DNA of 64,000 nucleotides from Cyanophora paradoxa (GCA_004431415.1 QPMI01000017.1:310001-374000), one strand, 5' to 3'; numbered from the stretch's first letter, positions 40,096 through 52,244 are shown. Numbers and translations are program-made. Notes: generated from the letters alone by a model not told the origin.

Positions 40096-43000
40096 CTAGA
40101 CGGGAACAATAAAAATGCGGACTAGGAACTCCGATCCGTTCTGATAGACGATGGCCACGCGCGTGCCGTCCTCAGATGCGCTCATGCAGCACGGCAGCCG
40201 CGGCTCGTGCACCGCGCACAGCATCCTGCCGCCGCCGGCGGTCAGGCGCGGCGCGGGGAGGGGGGCTGGCGGAGGCCCGCACTTGGAGGAGAGGAGGACG
40301 CGCTGCGAGGTCTTCTCGATGACGACCAGGAGGCCGGTGCCGGCCTCCAGGCGGAACACGCAGTGGCGCGACTCGCACTGCGCGACGTACGGCACCGGCG
40401 CCCGGCTCGGCATCGGGGCCTGCGCCTCGCTCTGCGAGCCGTTCGCCGGCGCCGCCGCCGCCGGCGCGCTGTTCACGTTCCCGTTCGACTGCGCCGCGCG
40501 GTCAGGCGGGGGAACGCGACAGGCTGCAGACCCACGGGCGGACCATGTTGAGGACATACTTCCAGCGATCGTCCAGGGACGCCCAGACAACGGAGGCGCG
40601 CAGGTCGTGGATGTAGGGGGAGGAGGACTGCAGCGGCGGGGGCGGCGGGGGCGCCGGCGCCGGCGCCGAGGAGGAGGCCGGCGCGAGGGACCACTCGGAG
40701 CTGCTGCCGGCGGCCTGGGAGAGGTCGGGCGGGAGGGAGGGGCCCCGGCCCAGGGCCGGGGCGGGGCGGGCCAAGAAGACGCGCGGCGGGGGCGAGAGCA
40801 CGACGGGCGCCGCCCGCACGACGCGGATCTCGACGGGGGTGTCCGGGGCGGCGACCTGCCGCGCCTGAGACGCGGGGCGGGGCCGGCTGGGGGGCTGGAG
40901 CACCCGCCAGGAGACCTCGACGAAGTCGCGGGAGGGGAGGCGCCAGGAGCAGACGCGCACGGTGCCCTCCTCGTCGATCGACGCCGTCCGGCACGCCTCC
41001 AGCGGCCGCTCCTCCGTCTCTGCGCCGCCGACCCCGCCCCCGCGCGTGAGGCCGGAAGGGGGCGGAGAAAGGAGGCCCTGTGCACCCAGGGCGGGGCTCC
41101 AGATGAGGCGCCCGTCGGTCAGGTCGACGGCCAGCAGGCGGCACGGCGCGCTCGAGCACACCCCGGTCTGGGCCGCCCCATTAAAGACTGCGGGCGAAGG
41201 AGAGGAAAGGGGGCGCACGAGGCGGGTGCCGGAAATAGTCTTGCGCTTGCGGCTCGCTTTCGGCGGCTCCGCCACCTCCTTCTCCGCCGGCGCCTGCGCT
41301 TGCGCCTCGTCTCCCTTCGCCTCGGCCGCCGGGGCGGTGGCCTCGGCGCCCGCAGGCTGCGCGGCCTCGGCGTCCGCCGGCTCCAGAACCTCGGGGGCCT
41401 CCGGCGCGGGCTCGCCAGCGGAGGGGAGGCGCGCGGCGGCGGCGGCGGCGGCGCGGCGGCGGCGGCAGCGCGGACCATCTCTAGGGCCTCCTCCTCGGCG
41501 CGAAAGGCCTCCATCTCGGCGAGGCCCGCGTAGCTGCCGCCGGGGGCAGCCAGGGCCCGGCAGGCGGCCCGTCCCCTCGAGGGCGCGAGCCGCCAGCGCC
41601 GCCTCGCGGTCGCGGCGGCGGCGCTCGCGCGCCATCAGCTCCGCCGCGACGAGCTCCGCGCGGTCCCGCGCCTCGGCGGCCTCCAGCGCGTCGCGGCTGG
41701 CGTAGAACTGCAGCCGCCGGCAGCGCACGCAGCGCATGCCGCAGCGCGGGCCCTGCAGCTCCAGCTGCTCGGCGCAGGCTCGCAGAAGACCTGGTGCGGG
41801 CAGCAGCGGCGGCCCATCGCGCGCTCGGCGCCGAGCGGCTCGAAGCAGCGGTCGCAGCGCCGGCCGCGGCGGGGCATCCGCCCGCATATGTCGACGTCCA
41901 TGAGGTCGCGCCGCGCCGCCGTCGGCGGGGCGCCGAGGAGCTCGCAGCGGCGGGAGCGGCGGGAGCGGCGGCGGCCGCCGCCTGCTCCGGGAGGGGCTCC
42001 GCGGCGCCCTCCTCCGGGCACAGGGGCATCGGGTCCTCCACCACGACCTCGTCGCGCTTCTCCGCCGAGCTGCGCCGGCCCCGCCGCGCCCGTTCCGCCC
42101 GCTCCGGGTCCTCGACGCGCCGCCCCGGGCCGCAGGGCGGTCCCGCCGCCCGCGCATCCGCAGATTGGGGCGGGTGCTGGGACCGGCCTCCTGGCTGGAG
42201 AAGCCGGCGGCCGGGGCGGACGAGTCGGAGGCGGGGGCGGCAGCCTGCCGGGCCGACGCGCTGCGGAGGCGCGAGCGGGTGGTGCGCTCCCGGTCCCAGT
42301 CGCGCTCCTGCTCGCGCTCGCTCTCGAACTCCTGCTCGTGCTCCTCCCACTCCATGTGTTCCCGCTCGAAGTCGCGGTCCCGCGCCCGCCGCGGCGGGTG
42401 CGAGTACATGCAGCAGTGCGGGCTGTGGCGCGCGTCGGCCGCGCGGACGGCGCGGGGCGGTGGCGGGCGGGGGCGCACTGGAAGCCGTCGAAGCCGAAGT
42501 GGGCCTCGGCGCGGCGGGCGCGGTACTCTTGCAGCTCCCGCTCCCGCAGGTAGCGCCGCCGCTCGAGCGCCTCCGGCGGCGGCGGCGGCGGATCCGCGCG
42601 GAGCAGCGCCGGCGCGATGTCGGGCGGCGGCGGCTCGACGGGCAGGAATGCGGTGCCGGGCTCGGCGTCGTAGAGCTGCGCAGGCGCCGCGACGAATCGC
42701 TGGGCCGGCACGAAGAGGACGGCGTAGCGGTCCGAGAGGAGGAGGTTCCCCGGCGAGAGCGGGTCCCGAGTCACCCAGTCCGCCACCCGCTCGAAGCCCG
42801 GGATCTTATCGGCGATCCCCTGCCGTCGCGGTAAGGCGCAGGGCATGGGGGCGGGCCCGGGGCAGGCACCTGCGGCACGGGAACCTCGACAGAGCAGCCT
42901 TCCGACGCGGTGCGCGAGGACGGCTCGGGCGAGGAGGGCGGCGAAGGGGGCGCCGGCCGCGCCGAGTCGTCGGTGCGCGACCCCGGCGCGGGGGGCGGCG

Positions 43001-44258
43001 GCGGCGGTGGCGCCACAGCCTCCGAGCCCTGCGGCGCTGCTGCAGCGCGGGCCCCGCTCCAGTCCGCCGGGAGGCTGCGATCGGAGCCTCACGGACCGTT
43101 CCGCCGAAGGGCGAGCGGAGCGGAGCGCACGGGATGCCGTGGCCGGCGAGGAACTCGGAGAACTCGACGGGGAGGTACACGTGGTTGCGGCTCTCGCAGC
43201 GGTTGTCGCCGTCGCCCTTGCGCAGAATCAACTGCACGAGAAGAGTCGCGCCGAGTTCGGCCACAGCGCGGCAAAGGCGGCAGCCCGCACCGGCAGCGGC
43301 AGGGAGCGCGGGGGCTCCAGGATGCGAGCCGCATCCCACACGAGGAGCTGACGAGCGCAGCGGCCGATGAGGTGACGACCCGATGGCGTGAAACCGAGAC
43401 AGATGATGGGTGGCACGGGAACTGTGCCCTCGAGCACAAACGCCATCGACTCGTCCTTCTGCGGACGCATCTGCCACACGCCCAGCTGCGCACGAGCCAA
43501 GACACTTTAGGGAACGGTAGCGCGGCTTAGTATGCGACGCGAGCACCTTCTGGACGCGGTGAGAGTACACGATCGCGCGAAGGTGTGCTGGCTGGCAGAC
43601 GATGATTTTCTGGCCCGTCCAGTCCGACGGCAGCGTGAACGGAACTTTGTGCCGAGGCCGTCCTTCCTCGATGAGGTTGAAGAAGCTGCGCGTGCGGCAC
43701 GGGGGAATCAGAGGTCGGAAACAGGCGGCAATAAGAGCCGTTGAGCGTCGCTTGAATAGCGCGTGCAGCGCAGGCGAACAGAGTTGACACGCACAACTTT
43801 GTGGGAACTTTCCATTCCAAAATGTTCTCCCAGGTTGGGCTGATGGTCTCCTCGAACGGGCTCAGCGCCTCACGAACTCGCGCTGAACGCGCATGAGCGC
43901 ACGGTTCGCTTGATCGCCACGAAATGAGAGCGAGAACATCGAGCAGACCTGGTGCTAGCGCGCGGTGGCGGGCCCAGAACCGCCTGAGGGCAGCAGGAAG
44001 GACGTAGTCCACAGCGCAGCGCCACTCCTTGCAGACCTGGTGCGGGGCGGCGTGAGAGCCGCATCAGAGAGCTGTTGAAATTCCGATCACCAGGCGGGCG
44101 TCGAGTAGCGCCTTGAGCGGCAGGTGCTCCAACACGGCAGCCTGCAGGCCCAGCGGAAGCCCGTGCCAGAGCGAGCAGAGGCTCTCATCGGCCTCCCCAT
44201 CGAAATCCGCGCCTCCTAGCGGCGCCTGCTCGGCCGGTTGCGCCGGCTCGACCTCCAT
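40096..44258 (-). CDS. Large F-box protein with propeller-like regions and Cys-rich module
   Basis: Probable substrate adaptor of an SCF ubiquitin ligase. It begins MEVEPAQPAEQAPLGG; the F-box is HGLPLGLQAAVLEHLPLKAL then VCKEWRCAVDYV. Next come WENILEWKVPTKFFNLIEEG and FTLPSDWTGQKIIVCQPAHL. Beta-propeller-like blades follow: IICLGFTPSGRHLIGRCARQ plus LLVWDAA. Then GFERVADWVTRDPLSPGNLL, LLSDRYAVLFVPAQRF, and a long charged region with EREHMEWEEHEQEFESEREQ. A Cys-rich module (CGRMPRRGRRCDRCFEPLG, RRCCPHQ, CAEQLELQGPRCGMRCVRC) could bind zinc. The C-terminal part returns to propeller-like strands: IHDLRASVVWASLDDRWKYV, CVFRLEAGTGLLVVIEK and VAIVYQNGSEFLVRIFIVPV, stop 40098-40096. It recalls F-box/WD (FBXW5) or DET1 proteins but no clear ortholog emerges. 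Confidence 0.62.
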
Positions 44259-44309
44259 CGTCGCCGGGCTTTCCGCGCTGTACCCGGAGTTTCGGCGCAG
44301 CAATTGCTG

Positions 44310-44627
44310 ATGTCCTCGGCGTCCACGGGCAAGAAGCGTCGGAGGCAGCCCAGCAACGAGGATCAAGACGACGCTGCTGCCATCTCAGAGCGCAGGCTCA
44401 TGGCCGACATTGGCGCTTTGGCGCAGCAGCTCGCAAAGCGTTGCGACGAGGACCCCGCAGAGGAAACCCGCGCTTTGCGTGGAAAATTAGGAGAGAAGCT
44501 TCATGCCCTCGTTTCGAACGTGCGCCCTAGCTCCCCCGCCCGACCAGTACTTTACCAGCTCTAGCACGTGCCGTCCGAGGGGCAGCGCCCAGCCGCGCTG
44601 CGATCGCCCGTCAATGATGTCGAATGA
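44310..44627 (+). CDS. Small charged protein, unknown
   Basis: Two exons, 44310-44519 and 44565-44627, keep phase and give 90 residues. Starts MSSASTGKKRRRQPSNEDQD with a basic patch, then a helical part ERRLMADIGALAQQLAKRCD and a short tail ending SPVNDVE. The intron starts GTGCGC and ends CTCTAG. It starts 51 bp from the F-box gene start on the other strand. It could instead be a 5' exon of the LONRF gene at 44755, but no in-frame join was found. Confidence 0.35.
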
Positions 44628-44754
44628 GAGGCTGAATGGCTTCGTCGCTCGTACGCAGAGTGTTGTTCGGAACGCAGGCGCGCGCAGCCGCCACTGCGAT
44701 CAGAGGTCTGTCCCCTGCCTGGGCTGCGCCACTCTTCCCATCCCCGCCCTCTAA

Positions 44755-46871
44755 ATGTATCACAGCCCCACGGATCTGAAGTGCATCGTCTGCCGGCACA
44801 CGTTTTTGGACCCCGTTACGAGCTTCTGCGGGGACTCCTTCTGTTCGTAACGCGGCTTGCGATCTACAGGCCGCTCGCGGTGACTGACGGCGTGCGATGC
44901 ACAGGCGGCTCCTGCTTCCGTTCCTGCGTGATGAAGTCGGGGAAGTGCCCGGCCTGCTCGGAGATCCTGCCGCCGGAGTACGCGCCGCAGCCGAATCTGA
45001 AGCTCGCCGAGCTCTCCGGCAAGCTGCACCCTGCCGCGGTGGCGCGGCGGAAGCGGGCGCTTGCGCTGCGGGAGGAGGCCGCCGAGCACCTCCGCGCCGG
45101 CCGCCTCGAGGAGGCGGTCGCGGGGTACACGCGCAGCGCGGAGGAGGAGGCCGGCCCCGCGGCCCTCTGCGGCCGCGCCGCCGCCCACGCCGCCGCGGGG
45201 CGCCACGAGGAGGCCCTCAAGGACGCCGAGGAGGCCGTCGCGCTGGACCCGTGGTCCGCGCCGCCGCGCCCTATGCCCCGCGCGCGCCGCGCCCGCGCCG
45301 ATGTACGCGTACCCCCCGCCCGCGGCGCAGGTACGCCCCGGGCCAGCTGCGGAAGGGCGAGGCGCTGCTGGCGCTGGGGAGGGCCGCCGATGCCTTCCCG
45401 CTCCTCGCCGCCTGCCTCGCCGCCCTCCCCAACGACGAGGCCGCCCACGACGGTGAGCACCGTACCCCCCGGACCTTCCCCCCCCCGTTTCCTGAGCGGG
45501 CGGCAGCGGTGGTGTCGGCGGCGGTGGCGCTGGGGAAGGGGGAGGCGCCGGTTGACTTCCGGGCCCTCCTCGCGTCCGCCCCGGCCCCCTTCGGGCCCGC
45601 CGAAGAGGCCCCCGCCGACGCCCAGAAGGCGCCCGGCGCCCCGCCCGAGGCGGCGGCGGCGGGCGAGGGGGAGACTGCGGTGAGGGAGGAGGACCTGGAG
45701 TGCAGCCTGTGCTACCACCTGCTCTACGAACCGTGCGCCGCCAAGTGCGGGCACGTCTTCTGCAAGGAGTGCATGGAGCGGGCCCTCGACCACTCCCACG
45801 CCTGCCCCTTCTGCCGCGTCGACATCTCCGAGTGTACGCCGCCCCGTCCGATGCCGGGCCTCCGCTCCCGCGCGACTCTGACCCCGGTGCAGTCGTGGCG
45901 TACAACCGGCGGGCGGTGTGCGGGGCGCTGGACAGAGCGGTCGCGCACCTCTTCCCGGAGGGGTACCGCGTGCGGCGGGAGCAGAGCGAGGCGGCGCGGG
46001 CGGCGCTGGCGCAGGAGGTGCCCATCTTCGTGTGCAGCCTGGCGCTGCCGGGCCTGCCGTGCCCGCTGCACGTCTTCGAGCCGCGCTACCGCCTCATGAT
46101 GCGCCGCGCCGTCGAGTCCGGCTGGCGCCGCTTCGGCATGGTCTGCTACGCCCAGAACGGGTCCGCCCCGCCCCCTAGGCCTCGCCCTCGCCCTTCCCCC
46201 CGCATCCCTTCCTGAGCGGGCGGCAGGCCGGCCGAGTACGGAACGCTCCTCTTCATCCGCTCCCTCCGCATGCTCCCCGACGGCCGCTCCCTCGTGCCTT
46301 CCTTCCTCGCCCCGTGTCGTACCCCGCGCAGCTCACCGTGCCCTCCCCCCTCGCAGGTGGACACGGTCGGGGAGCGGCGGTTCCGGATGGTGTCGCAGGG
46401 GATGAAGGACGGGTACCTCGTCGCCCGCGTCGAGTGGGTGGACGACCTCCCCGAGGAGGAGCCGCGCCGCGAGCAGGAGCCTCCGGTACGCCCCCGCGCG
46501 CGCCTCGGGTCCTCGGGCTCGAATCCCCGTCCTCAAGTCCAGCGCAGGAGGGCGAGCGGGCGCCGCCGGAGCAGATGACGACGGCCGAGCTGCTGGACGA
46601 GGTCCGGGGCTTCGTCGCCGGCTGGCTCCAGCGCCTGGGGCGCGGCGCCCGCGCCCGCCTGGAGCAGGAGGCGGGCCCGGCGCCGCAGGAGGCGGCGCTC
46701 TACAGCTTCTGGGTGCTGCAGCTCCTCCCCGTGGACGACTCGCTGCGCTACGCGTTCCTCTCGTCCCGCTCGGCGCGGGACCGCCTCCGCCAGGTCGCCG
46801 CCATGCTCCGGCGCCTCCCGCAGCCGGCGGAGCCCCTCCAGGGCGGCCGCATCTCCTGCACCGTCTCCTAG
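44755..46871 (+). CDS. LONRF-type protein (RING, TPR, RING, LON domain)
   Basis: LONRF proteins are RING E3 ligases with a Lon N-terminal substrate-binding domain but no protease. Order here: a first RING, MYHSPTDLKCIVC, FCGDSFC and KSGKCPACSEIL, in which the usual His looks like Asp; TPR helices REEAAEHLRAGRLEEAVAGY and CGRAAAHAAAGRHEEALKDA; a second, complete RING LECSLCYHLLYEPCAAKCGH, VFCKECMERALDH and ACPFCRVDI; then the LON domain VPIFVCSLALPGLPCPLHVF, EPRYRLMMRRAVESGWRRFG, GTLLFIRSLRMLPDGRSLV, RRFRMVSQGMKDGYLVARVE. It ends AALYSFWVLQLLPVDDSLRY and PLQGGRISCTVS, TAG 46869-46871. The domain order equals animal and plant LONRF proteins. The splice inside the first RING is not certain. Confidence 0.88.
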
Positions 46872-47038
46872 GCCCCGCCTTGCGCTCGGTCTTCCGCGCG
46901 GGCCCCCTGAGGGGGCGCGCGCCTGTACATTACTTCCTCCCTGAACAGTTGTATTCTACACCAATTTCGAGCTAGCTAACCGCAGCCTTCCTGCCTGCCT
47001 GCCGATCTGTCTGCCCTGTCTGCTTCTGGCGGGCGCGG

Positions 47039-49210
47039 CTACTCGCCGGTGAGCCAGCGGGTGGCGTGCACGAAGACGTCGAAGGGGGCCCCCGCGGCCA
47101 CTGCGACGCGCACGAAGCCGCTGTTCGTCGTCACCGTCACCGCCCCCAGCGAGTCCCCCGTCCCGAACACCGCCTGGGGCGAATGTCAGGTGATCTGGGA
47201 AGCTGGGGGCCGGGGGAGGGGCACGCGGGCGTGCCTTCTGGAGGGCGCGGCAGCGGCCGACCTCGCGGAGGGCGGCGGCGCGCGGGGAGACGCAGTCCGG
47301 CACCGTCCGCACCCGCCTCAGGAACTCCTCGGCCCGCGCGCGCTCCCGCGGGCCCGCCGCGATCGCCAGCACCTTCCTGCCGGCGAACGGGCCCCTCGGA
47401 CCCGGGAAGAGCCGGCACCGGCCGGGTACGGCTCACACCGGAACTGGTCGACGGCACTGGCGCAGGCGACGAGCTCGCGCCCCGCGAGGACCGCCTCCAG
47501 CCTCAACAGCAGCCGCTCCTCCCTCTCCTCCTCGAACTGGGGGTTATTGAGCGGGGCGGGGGCACAGGGCGACGGAGAGAGCGCGGCGGGCCTGGCGGCG
47601 GAGGACGCGCTTGTTTAGGAACTTGACGCCGGGCCGCCCCGTCCGCAGCAGCCGCGGGCTCGGGCTCCCCTCGCCCCCGGCCCCGCTCCCGCCCTCCTCC
47701 TGCCCCGCCTCGCCCCCCTCCACCTCCTCCTCCTGGGGGCGGAAGGGCTCCCCGCCGGCCTCGCGTGGCTCGCAGACCGACCCCTCGTCGCAGCTGTACG
47801 CTGCGCCCCCGTCAGCCCCCGCCGCCGCCGACCCCGACCGCTCAGGGAAGGCGCGCGCCGTCGAGGTCGCAGTGGCTGATCTCGCTGGTGAGCGCGAGGA
47901 GGCTCGTCACGTCCAGGTTCAGCAGCGGTGCCGAGCCGGCCGCCAGGCGCACCGCCCCGGGGTGCCACTGCCCGCCCCGCTCCGCGCACCCCAGCGCCCC
48001 GCCATCCTCCGCACCCGCCCCGCTTGCCGCCGGCGGGGGCGGCTCCGGCGGGGGCGGCCCCGGGGCCTCCGTGGGGGCCTCCTCGCCCCGCCTCCGCGTA
48101 CCCCCCTCGTCTTCGCCTTCCGCCTCGCTGGAGTCCTCCTCGTCCTCGTCCGAGGAGGCCAGGAGGCGCTCGGGGCGCAGGGGCACGTCCCACACGAACC
48201 CTCCGGGTTCGGGAGCACCTGCGGGGCCGCCGCGCGTCGGACGCGGGGCGGGCGGTCGGGCCGGGCGGGGCGGGCGAAGGGGGCGCACGCGGCCCTCGAC
48301 GCGGGCGCCCATGGCCGCCAGGAGCGTGGCGATGACCTCGGAGACCCCCGCGGGGAAGCGGAAGAGCACGGCCGGGGGCCGCCCCAGGCACGGGTTCTGC
48401 TGCGCCGCCCGCAGCAGCGTCCGCGCGCGCCGCCGGATGCCCCGCCCCTCGAACCGCAGCTGCTCCGCCGTCGGCCGCGCCCCCGGGCTCATCGCCTTGA
48501 CGTCGATCTGCGGGGTGGGGGGGGCGCTCACGTGGAGCGCAGGTCTGGACTCGCGCGCGCGTGCACGTGCGCACCCACGTGGCACCGTAGTCGGCGACGA
48601 CCTCGACCGCTATGGCCATCGCCCGCCCGTCCAGCGAGAACTGCGGCCAAGGGGCGCGCTCAGCCCGGCGCGCGGGCGGGATCATGCAAGTTGCTGGGGT
48701 CGCGGCGCGCCTTCTGGTTGACGGCCACGACGCCGGCCAGCGTCCTGGCGCAGTGGAGGACGGCCTCGAGGTGCGGCAGGTTGCTGGAGGCGACGCGCGG
48801 CGCGCTCGCCTCCAGCTGCCCGCTGTCCATCTTCGCGAGGAACGCGGCCTCCGCCTTCAGCTTTCGCACCAGCTTCTCCAGGCCCACGATCTCCCGCTTC
48901 TGCTGCCTCACCTCATGCTTCAGCTCCTCCGCCTGCCTGCAGCGCTCGTCAGCGCCAGGGCGGGCCTAGCTAAGACCGCTCAGCACGGCGGCCGCGGCAT
49001 CGCCGATGTGTACGCATGCGCGGGGGATATCTGACGCGGGCTCGCGCATGCGCACTGGATCAACTCCTTTGCGCGGTCGTAGAGCCGGCGCGCCACGCTC
49101 AGCCTTGCGGCGCGCGCCGCTGCGTCGTCATCGCTCTCCTCCTCGCTGCTCTCGGCCAGAAGCGCGGCAGCTCGCTCGAGCTCGTCGAGCTCGCGTTCGA
49201 CGGCGGCCAT
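47039..49210 (-). CDS. DUF1308 (C7orf25/UPF0415) family protein
   Basis: Conserved eukaryotic family of unclear function. The start MAAVERELDELERAAALLAE is followed by an acidic helix, and exons with LRRLYDRAKELIQ-like and QKREIVGLEKLVRKLKAEAA segments. Then LPHLEAVLHCARTLAGVVAV, VEVVADYGATWV and IDVKAMSP match the N-terminal part of C7orf25. An acidic insertion (48060-48180) follows, with NLDVTSLLALTSEISHCDL. The DUF1308 domain is LEAVLAGRELVACASAVDQF, PRERARAEEFLRRVRTVPDC, VFGTGDSLGAVTVTTNSGFV and RVAVAAGAPFDVFVHATRWL, stop 47041-47039. The GTGD and T-N-x-G-F-V-R-x-A motifs, PIN-like in style, are intact. Confidence 0.8.
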
Positions 49211-49599
49211 CCAGTGCGCTGGCACTGTACCCGGGTTGGGCAATGCAGGTCGCGTTCCAGCTTCCCGGCGCCGCCGTTCGACTCCACACTGGAACTTTTG
49301 CAGCGAATACGGCCACTTGCCCGGCAGAACCCGGCCCGGCGGGCGCGGAGATGCGGCGGGCAGAACGGCGCGAACCACTTAGAAACCAGCGCGGCGTTGC
49401 CGTGCCGTCGAGGAGCTTCTTCGGTTCGACATTCATTGCAACGACGTCGAGCTCCCGGCGAGGTCCGTGCCACACGGTTTGCATGATGCTGCATGCGCAG
49501 TGAGCGCCGGCCCTTCGCAAGCTGGGCGGCCGCCGACCGGCCGCGGCCGTATAAGGCTTTCCTCGGCTTGTAGTGCCCGGCGCCTTCTAGGTGCTCATG

Positions 49600-50933
49600 C
49601 ACAACGCGCAGGATGCAGGTCGATTGTGACCGCGGGCGCCGGCCCCGCGCGTGCGAGGGGCCCGGTCTCCCAGTTCTCCCCGCTGATATCGCCCTCGAAG
49701 CTGGAGAAGCTCCTGGAGGATGAGGAGCAGGTGCAGCGCTCCGGACCCCCCCGGCTGCGCGTGCACGTGCACGAACCTCGAAGGGAACCGCCTAGTTCTA
49801 ACGCCGCCCGCGCGGCAGGACCTGGTGGTGCTTGACGTACGGCCGCTGGACCTGTTCATCCGCGGGCATGTGCCCGGCGCCCGCCACTTCGACATGGAGG
49901 CCGAGGGGTACGACCCTGACAGCGTCTACCCCAACACGCTACCCAGGGTGCGGGCCGCCCCAAGCGGGCGCCCCGTGCCAGGGCGCACCTGAGCGTGGAC
50001 ATTTTCAGGCGGGCGCCTTCTGCGAGGCGATGGGCAGGCTCGGCGTCTCCAACTCCAGCCTCGTCGTGATCGTGGGGGACCCCCCCGTGAACGCGGTGCG
50101 CGCGTACCCCCCCTCCCGTCCGACGCTCCGACTCTCCCGGGGCTCACGGTACCCCAGCGGCTGTGGTGGACCCTGCGGGCCTTCGGCCACACGAGCGCGG
50201 CCGTGCTGGACGGGGGGTACAGGGCCTGGTTCGACGAGGCGGGTACCCTGGAGGCGGGCCTGGACTCCGTGTTCGGGAAGGAGGGCAAGTTCACGCCGCG
50301 GCGGCCCCCGGGGGGCGCCGCCTCCATCTCCGCCGAGGACCTCCTCGACGTGCCTACCCCCCCCCCTTCTTCCCCCCCCCCAGGCCAATCTGGGATTGTA
50401 CCCCCGCAGGAGCTGGGTTCGGTGCAGGTCCTCGACGCGCGCGACGCTTCCTTCTTCAGCGGCGAGCAGGTCCGCCCCGGTCCCGGCCCCGGCCGCGGCT
50501 TCGGCCTCTGACGATCGGGGGGCGGGGCAGGGGAAGGGCCGCGGGGGCCACGTGCCCGGGGCGCGGAGCGTGCCCGCGTCGCTCTTCTACACGGCGGACG
50601 GGAGCTTCGTGCCGGAGGAGGCGGCGCGGGAGGCGCTGCGGGCGGCCGGCGTGGACCTCGCCCGCCCCGCCGTCGCCTACTGCAACCGCGGCCTCCAGGC
50701 CACCGTCCTTCTCTTCGCGCTCGAGCGCGCCGCCGGGCCCGCCGCGCCCCACCTCCGCCTCTACGACCCCGGCTGGGAAGGTGCCCTCGCCCCGGGCGCG
50801 CGTGCGCACCGCCCTTGCCAACGTTGTTCGAAGCTTAATGAAAGTGCGGGGCGCAGAGTGGGGCCCGAGGAAAGAGCTGCCCGTAGAGACGTCTGCCCCC
50901 AGCTTGGCAAGGGAGGGCGGCGGCGCCAGCTAG
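49600..50933 (+). CDS. Double-rhodanese sulfurtransferase (mercaptopyruvate/thiosulfate type)
   Basis: Transfers sulfur from thiosulfate or 3-mercaptopyruvate to thiol acceptors. The N-terminal rhodanese unit: SQFSPLISPSKLEKLLEDEE, VVLDVRPLDLFIRGHVPGAR, QAGAFCEAMGRLGVSNSSLV and TLRAFGHTSAAVLDGGYRAW. The C-terminal unit: SVQVLDARDASFFSG, GGHVPGARSVPASLFYTADG, and the active-site loop VAYCNRGLQATVLLFAL with the persulfide Cys. The last exon reads YDPGWE then VRGAEWGPRKELPVETSAPS, ending EGGGAS with TAG 50931-50933. The first domain has no loop Cys, as in the family. The true start could not be fixed; the first exon is open from 49467 without an ATG in frame, so a small 5' exon is missing. Confidence 0.82.
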
Positions 50934-51277
50934 CAAGCTAGCCGGGGCTGCAGCGCGTTCTCAGAGCCTGGAATCATCGGATTTGAATCGCGTTTATTTC
51001 TGATTGACAGAAGGCTACATCAGCTGCAGCAGGTATCGGAGTAGCAGTTGTAGTTGTACGTAGTTGTACAGGGTTAAAGTAGTAGTGCAGGGTGTTATAG
51101 TACATGTACAAAGTAGCTACAAGTGAGAACATAGAATGGACGACTGTACAGGCGGTCCCAAAACGACATCGCATCTAAACAGAATAATGAAACACCTAGG
51201 GAACTAACAGAGAAAAGTACAGACCCCTTCGGGGCAGTTTAGTTACACGCCGGCGGACGGCCGGGCCGTTTATATAA
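50934..51277. other. Intergenic between convergent genes, no gene seen
   Basis: AT-richer stretch with GTAGTTGTA-type short repeats (51040-51075). Likely 3' UTRs. Confidence 0.45.
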
Positions 51278-51995
51278 TTATCTGTATATCTTGGAGAAGA
51301 AGGCGCGGAGGCCGCCCTTGCGTCCCTGGGCCGCGCAGACGGCCGCGGACGGGGTATCCGAGCGTTCGACGAACTCCCAGTCGCCCGCCGGGGCGGCGGG
51401 ACTCGCCGCCGGCTCGTCGGCGATGGAGGAGTAGCTACGGACAGCCGGCAGGTCGACGATGTCCTGCGATACGGTAAGGACCCGGAAAGTGCGGTCGAAG
51501 CCCGCGACCGGACCTCCTCGTTCAGCCCGTCGAGGTCCTCCAGCTCGGTTGTCAGGACGTCCAAGTCAATGACGTCCACGCCGTTTAGCTCCTGCGCGTT
51601 CAAGCAGTGAGAAACAGCTGCGTGCACGCAGAATACGGAATGGGAACGGCTGGGGCGCCGCGCTGACGCTTCGGCCACGGGCACGCGGCGTGCGCGCGGT
51701 ACCGGTCTGTTATGGTTTTAGGCCGGCGCACCTGGCGCGCGGCGGTATCTTCTGATTGAGGCAGGGCAGTAAAGCTGATTTCTGCTGCACCCCGCGCGAT
51801 GCCCAGCTTCCTGAGAGAGATCGCTGCCTCCAGCGAAAATTCGAAACGGAGGTCACGCCGCGCCGCCCTGCGGGGAGCTGACAGATGAAGCGGCAGATGC
51901 TGGCAGATGGACTGCGCATTCTCCGCAGGGAAGCTGATATCGCTGGGGCTCAGGGGCGACGCGGCTCCTGGCAGGGAGAAACCGGCGCGCTGCAT
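51278..51995 (-). CDS. Small acidic protein, unknown
   Basis: Three exons in phase give about 170 residues: MQRAGFSLPGAASPLSPSDI, ENAQSICQHLPLHLSAP, FEFSLEAAISLRKLGIARGA, then ELNGVDVIDLDVLTTELEDL, then DIVDLPAVRSYSSIADEPAA and GDWEFVERSDTPSA, ending GGLRAFFSKIYR with stop 51280-51278. The DWEFVE and acidic Asp/Leu runs look like short protein-binding motifs. No known domain. It is divergent from the GMPPA-like gene with 249 bp between starts. Confidence 0.5.
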
Positions 51996-52244
51996 AGCTC
52001 TCTAGATCTGGATAATGCTGCTTTGGTGTTCCTGTACCGTCCAGCTGCCGCACAGGTTTCGGCTGATTCTGAGGAATCACTGTATAAGACCAAGACACTT
52101 TGCACGAAGCTCGTACCCCCAAACCCGGACCTGTCCGACCTGCTTTCTGCTGCTCGGCGTTCCGGTGCAGTTCGACGCAGCTGGTACGACGCGTAGGGCG
52201 CTCTGGCACTTTTAGCAAGCGGGTTTGCAAGCGGCGTGGACGCT

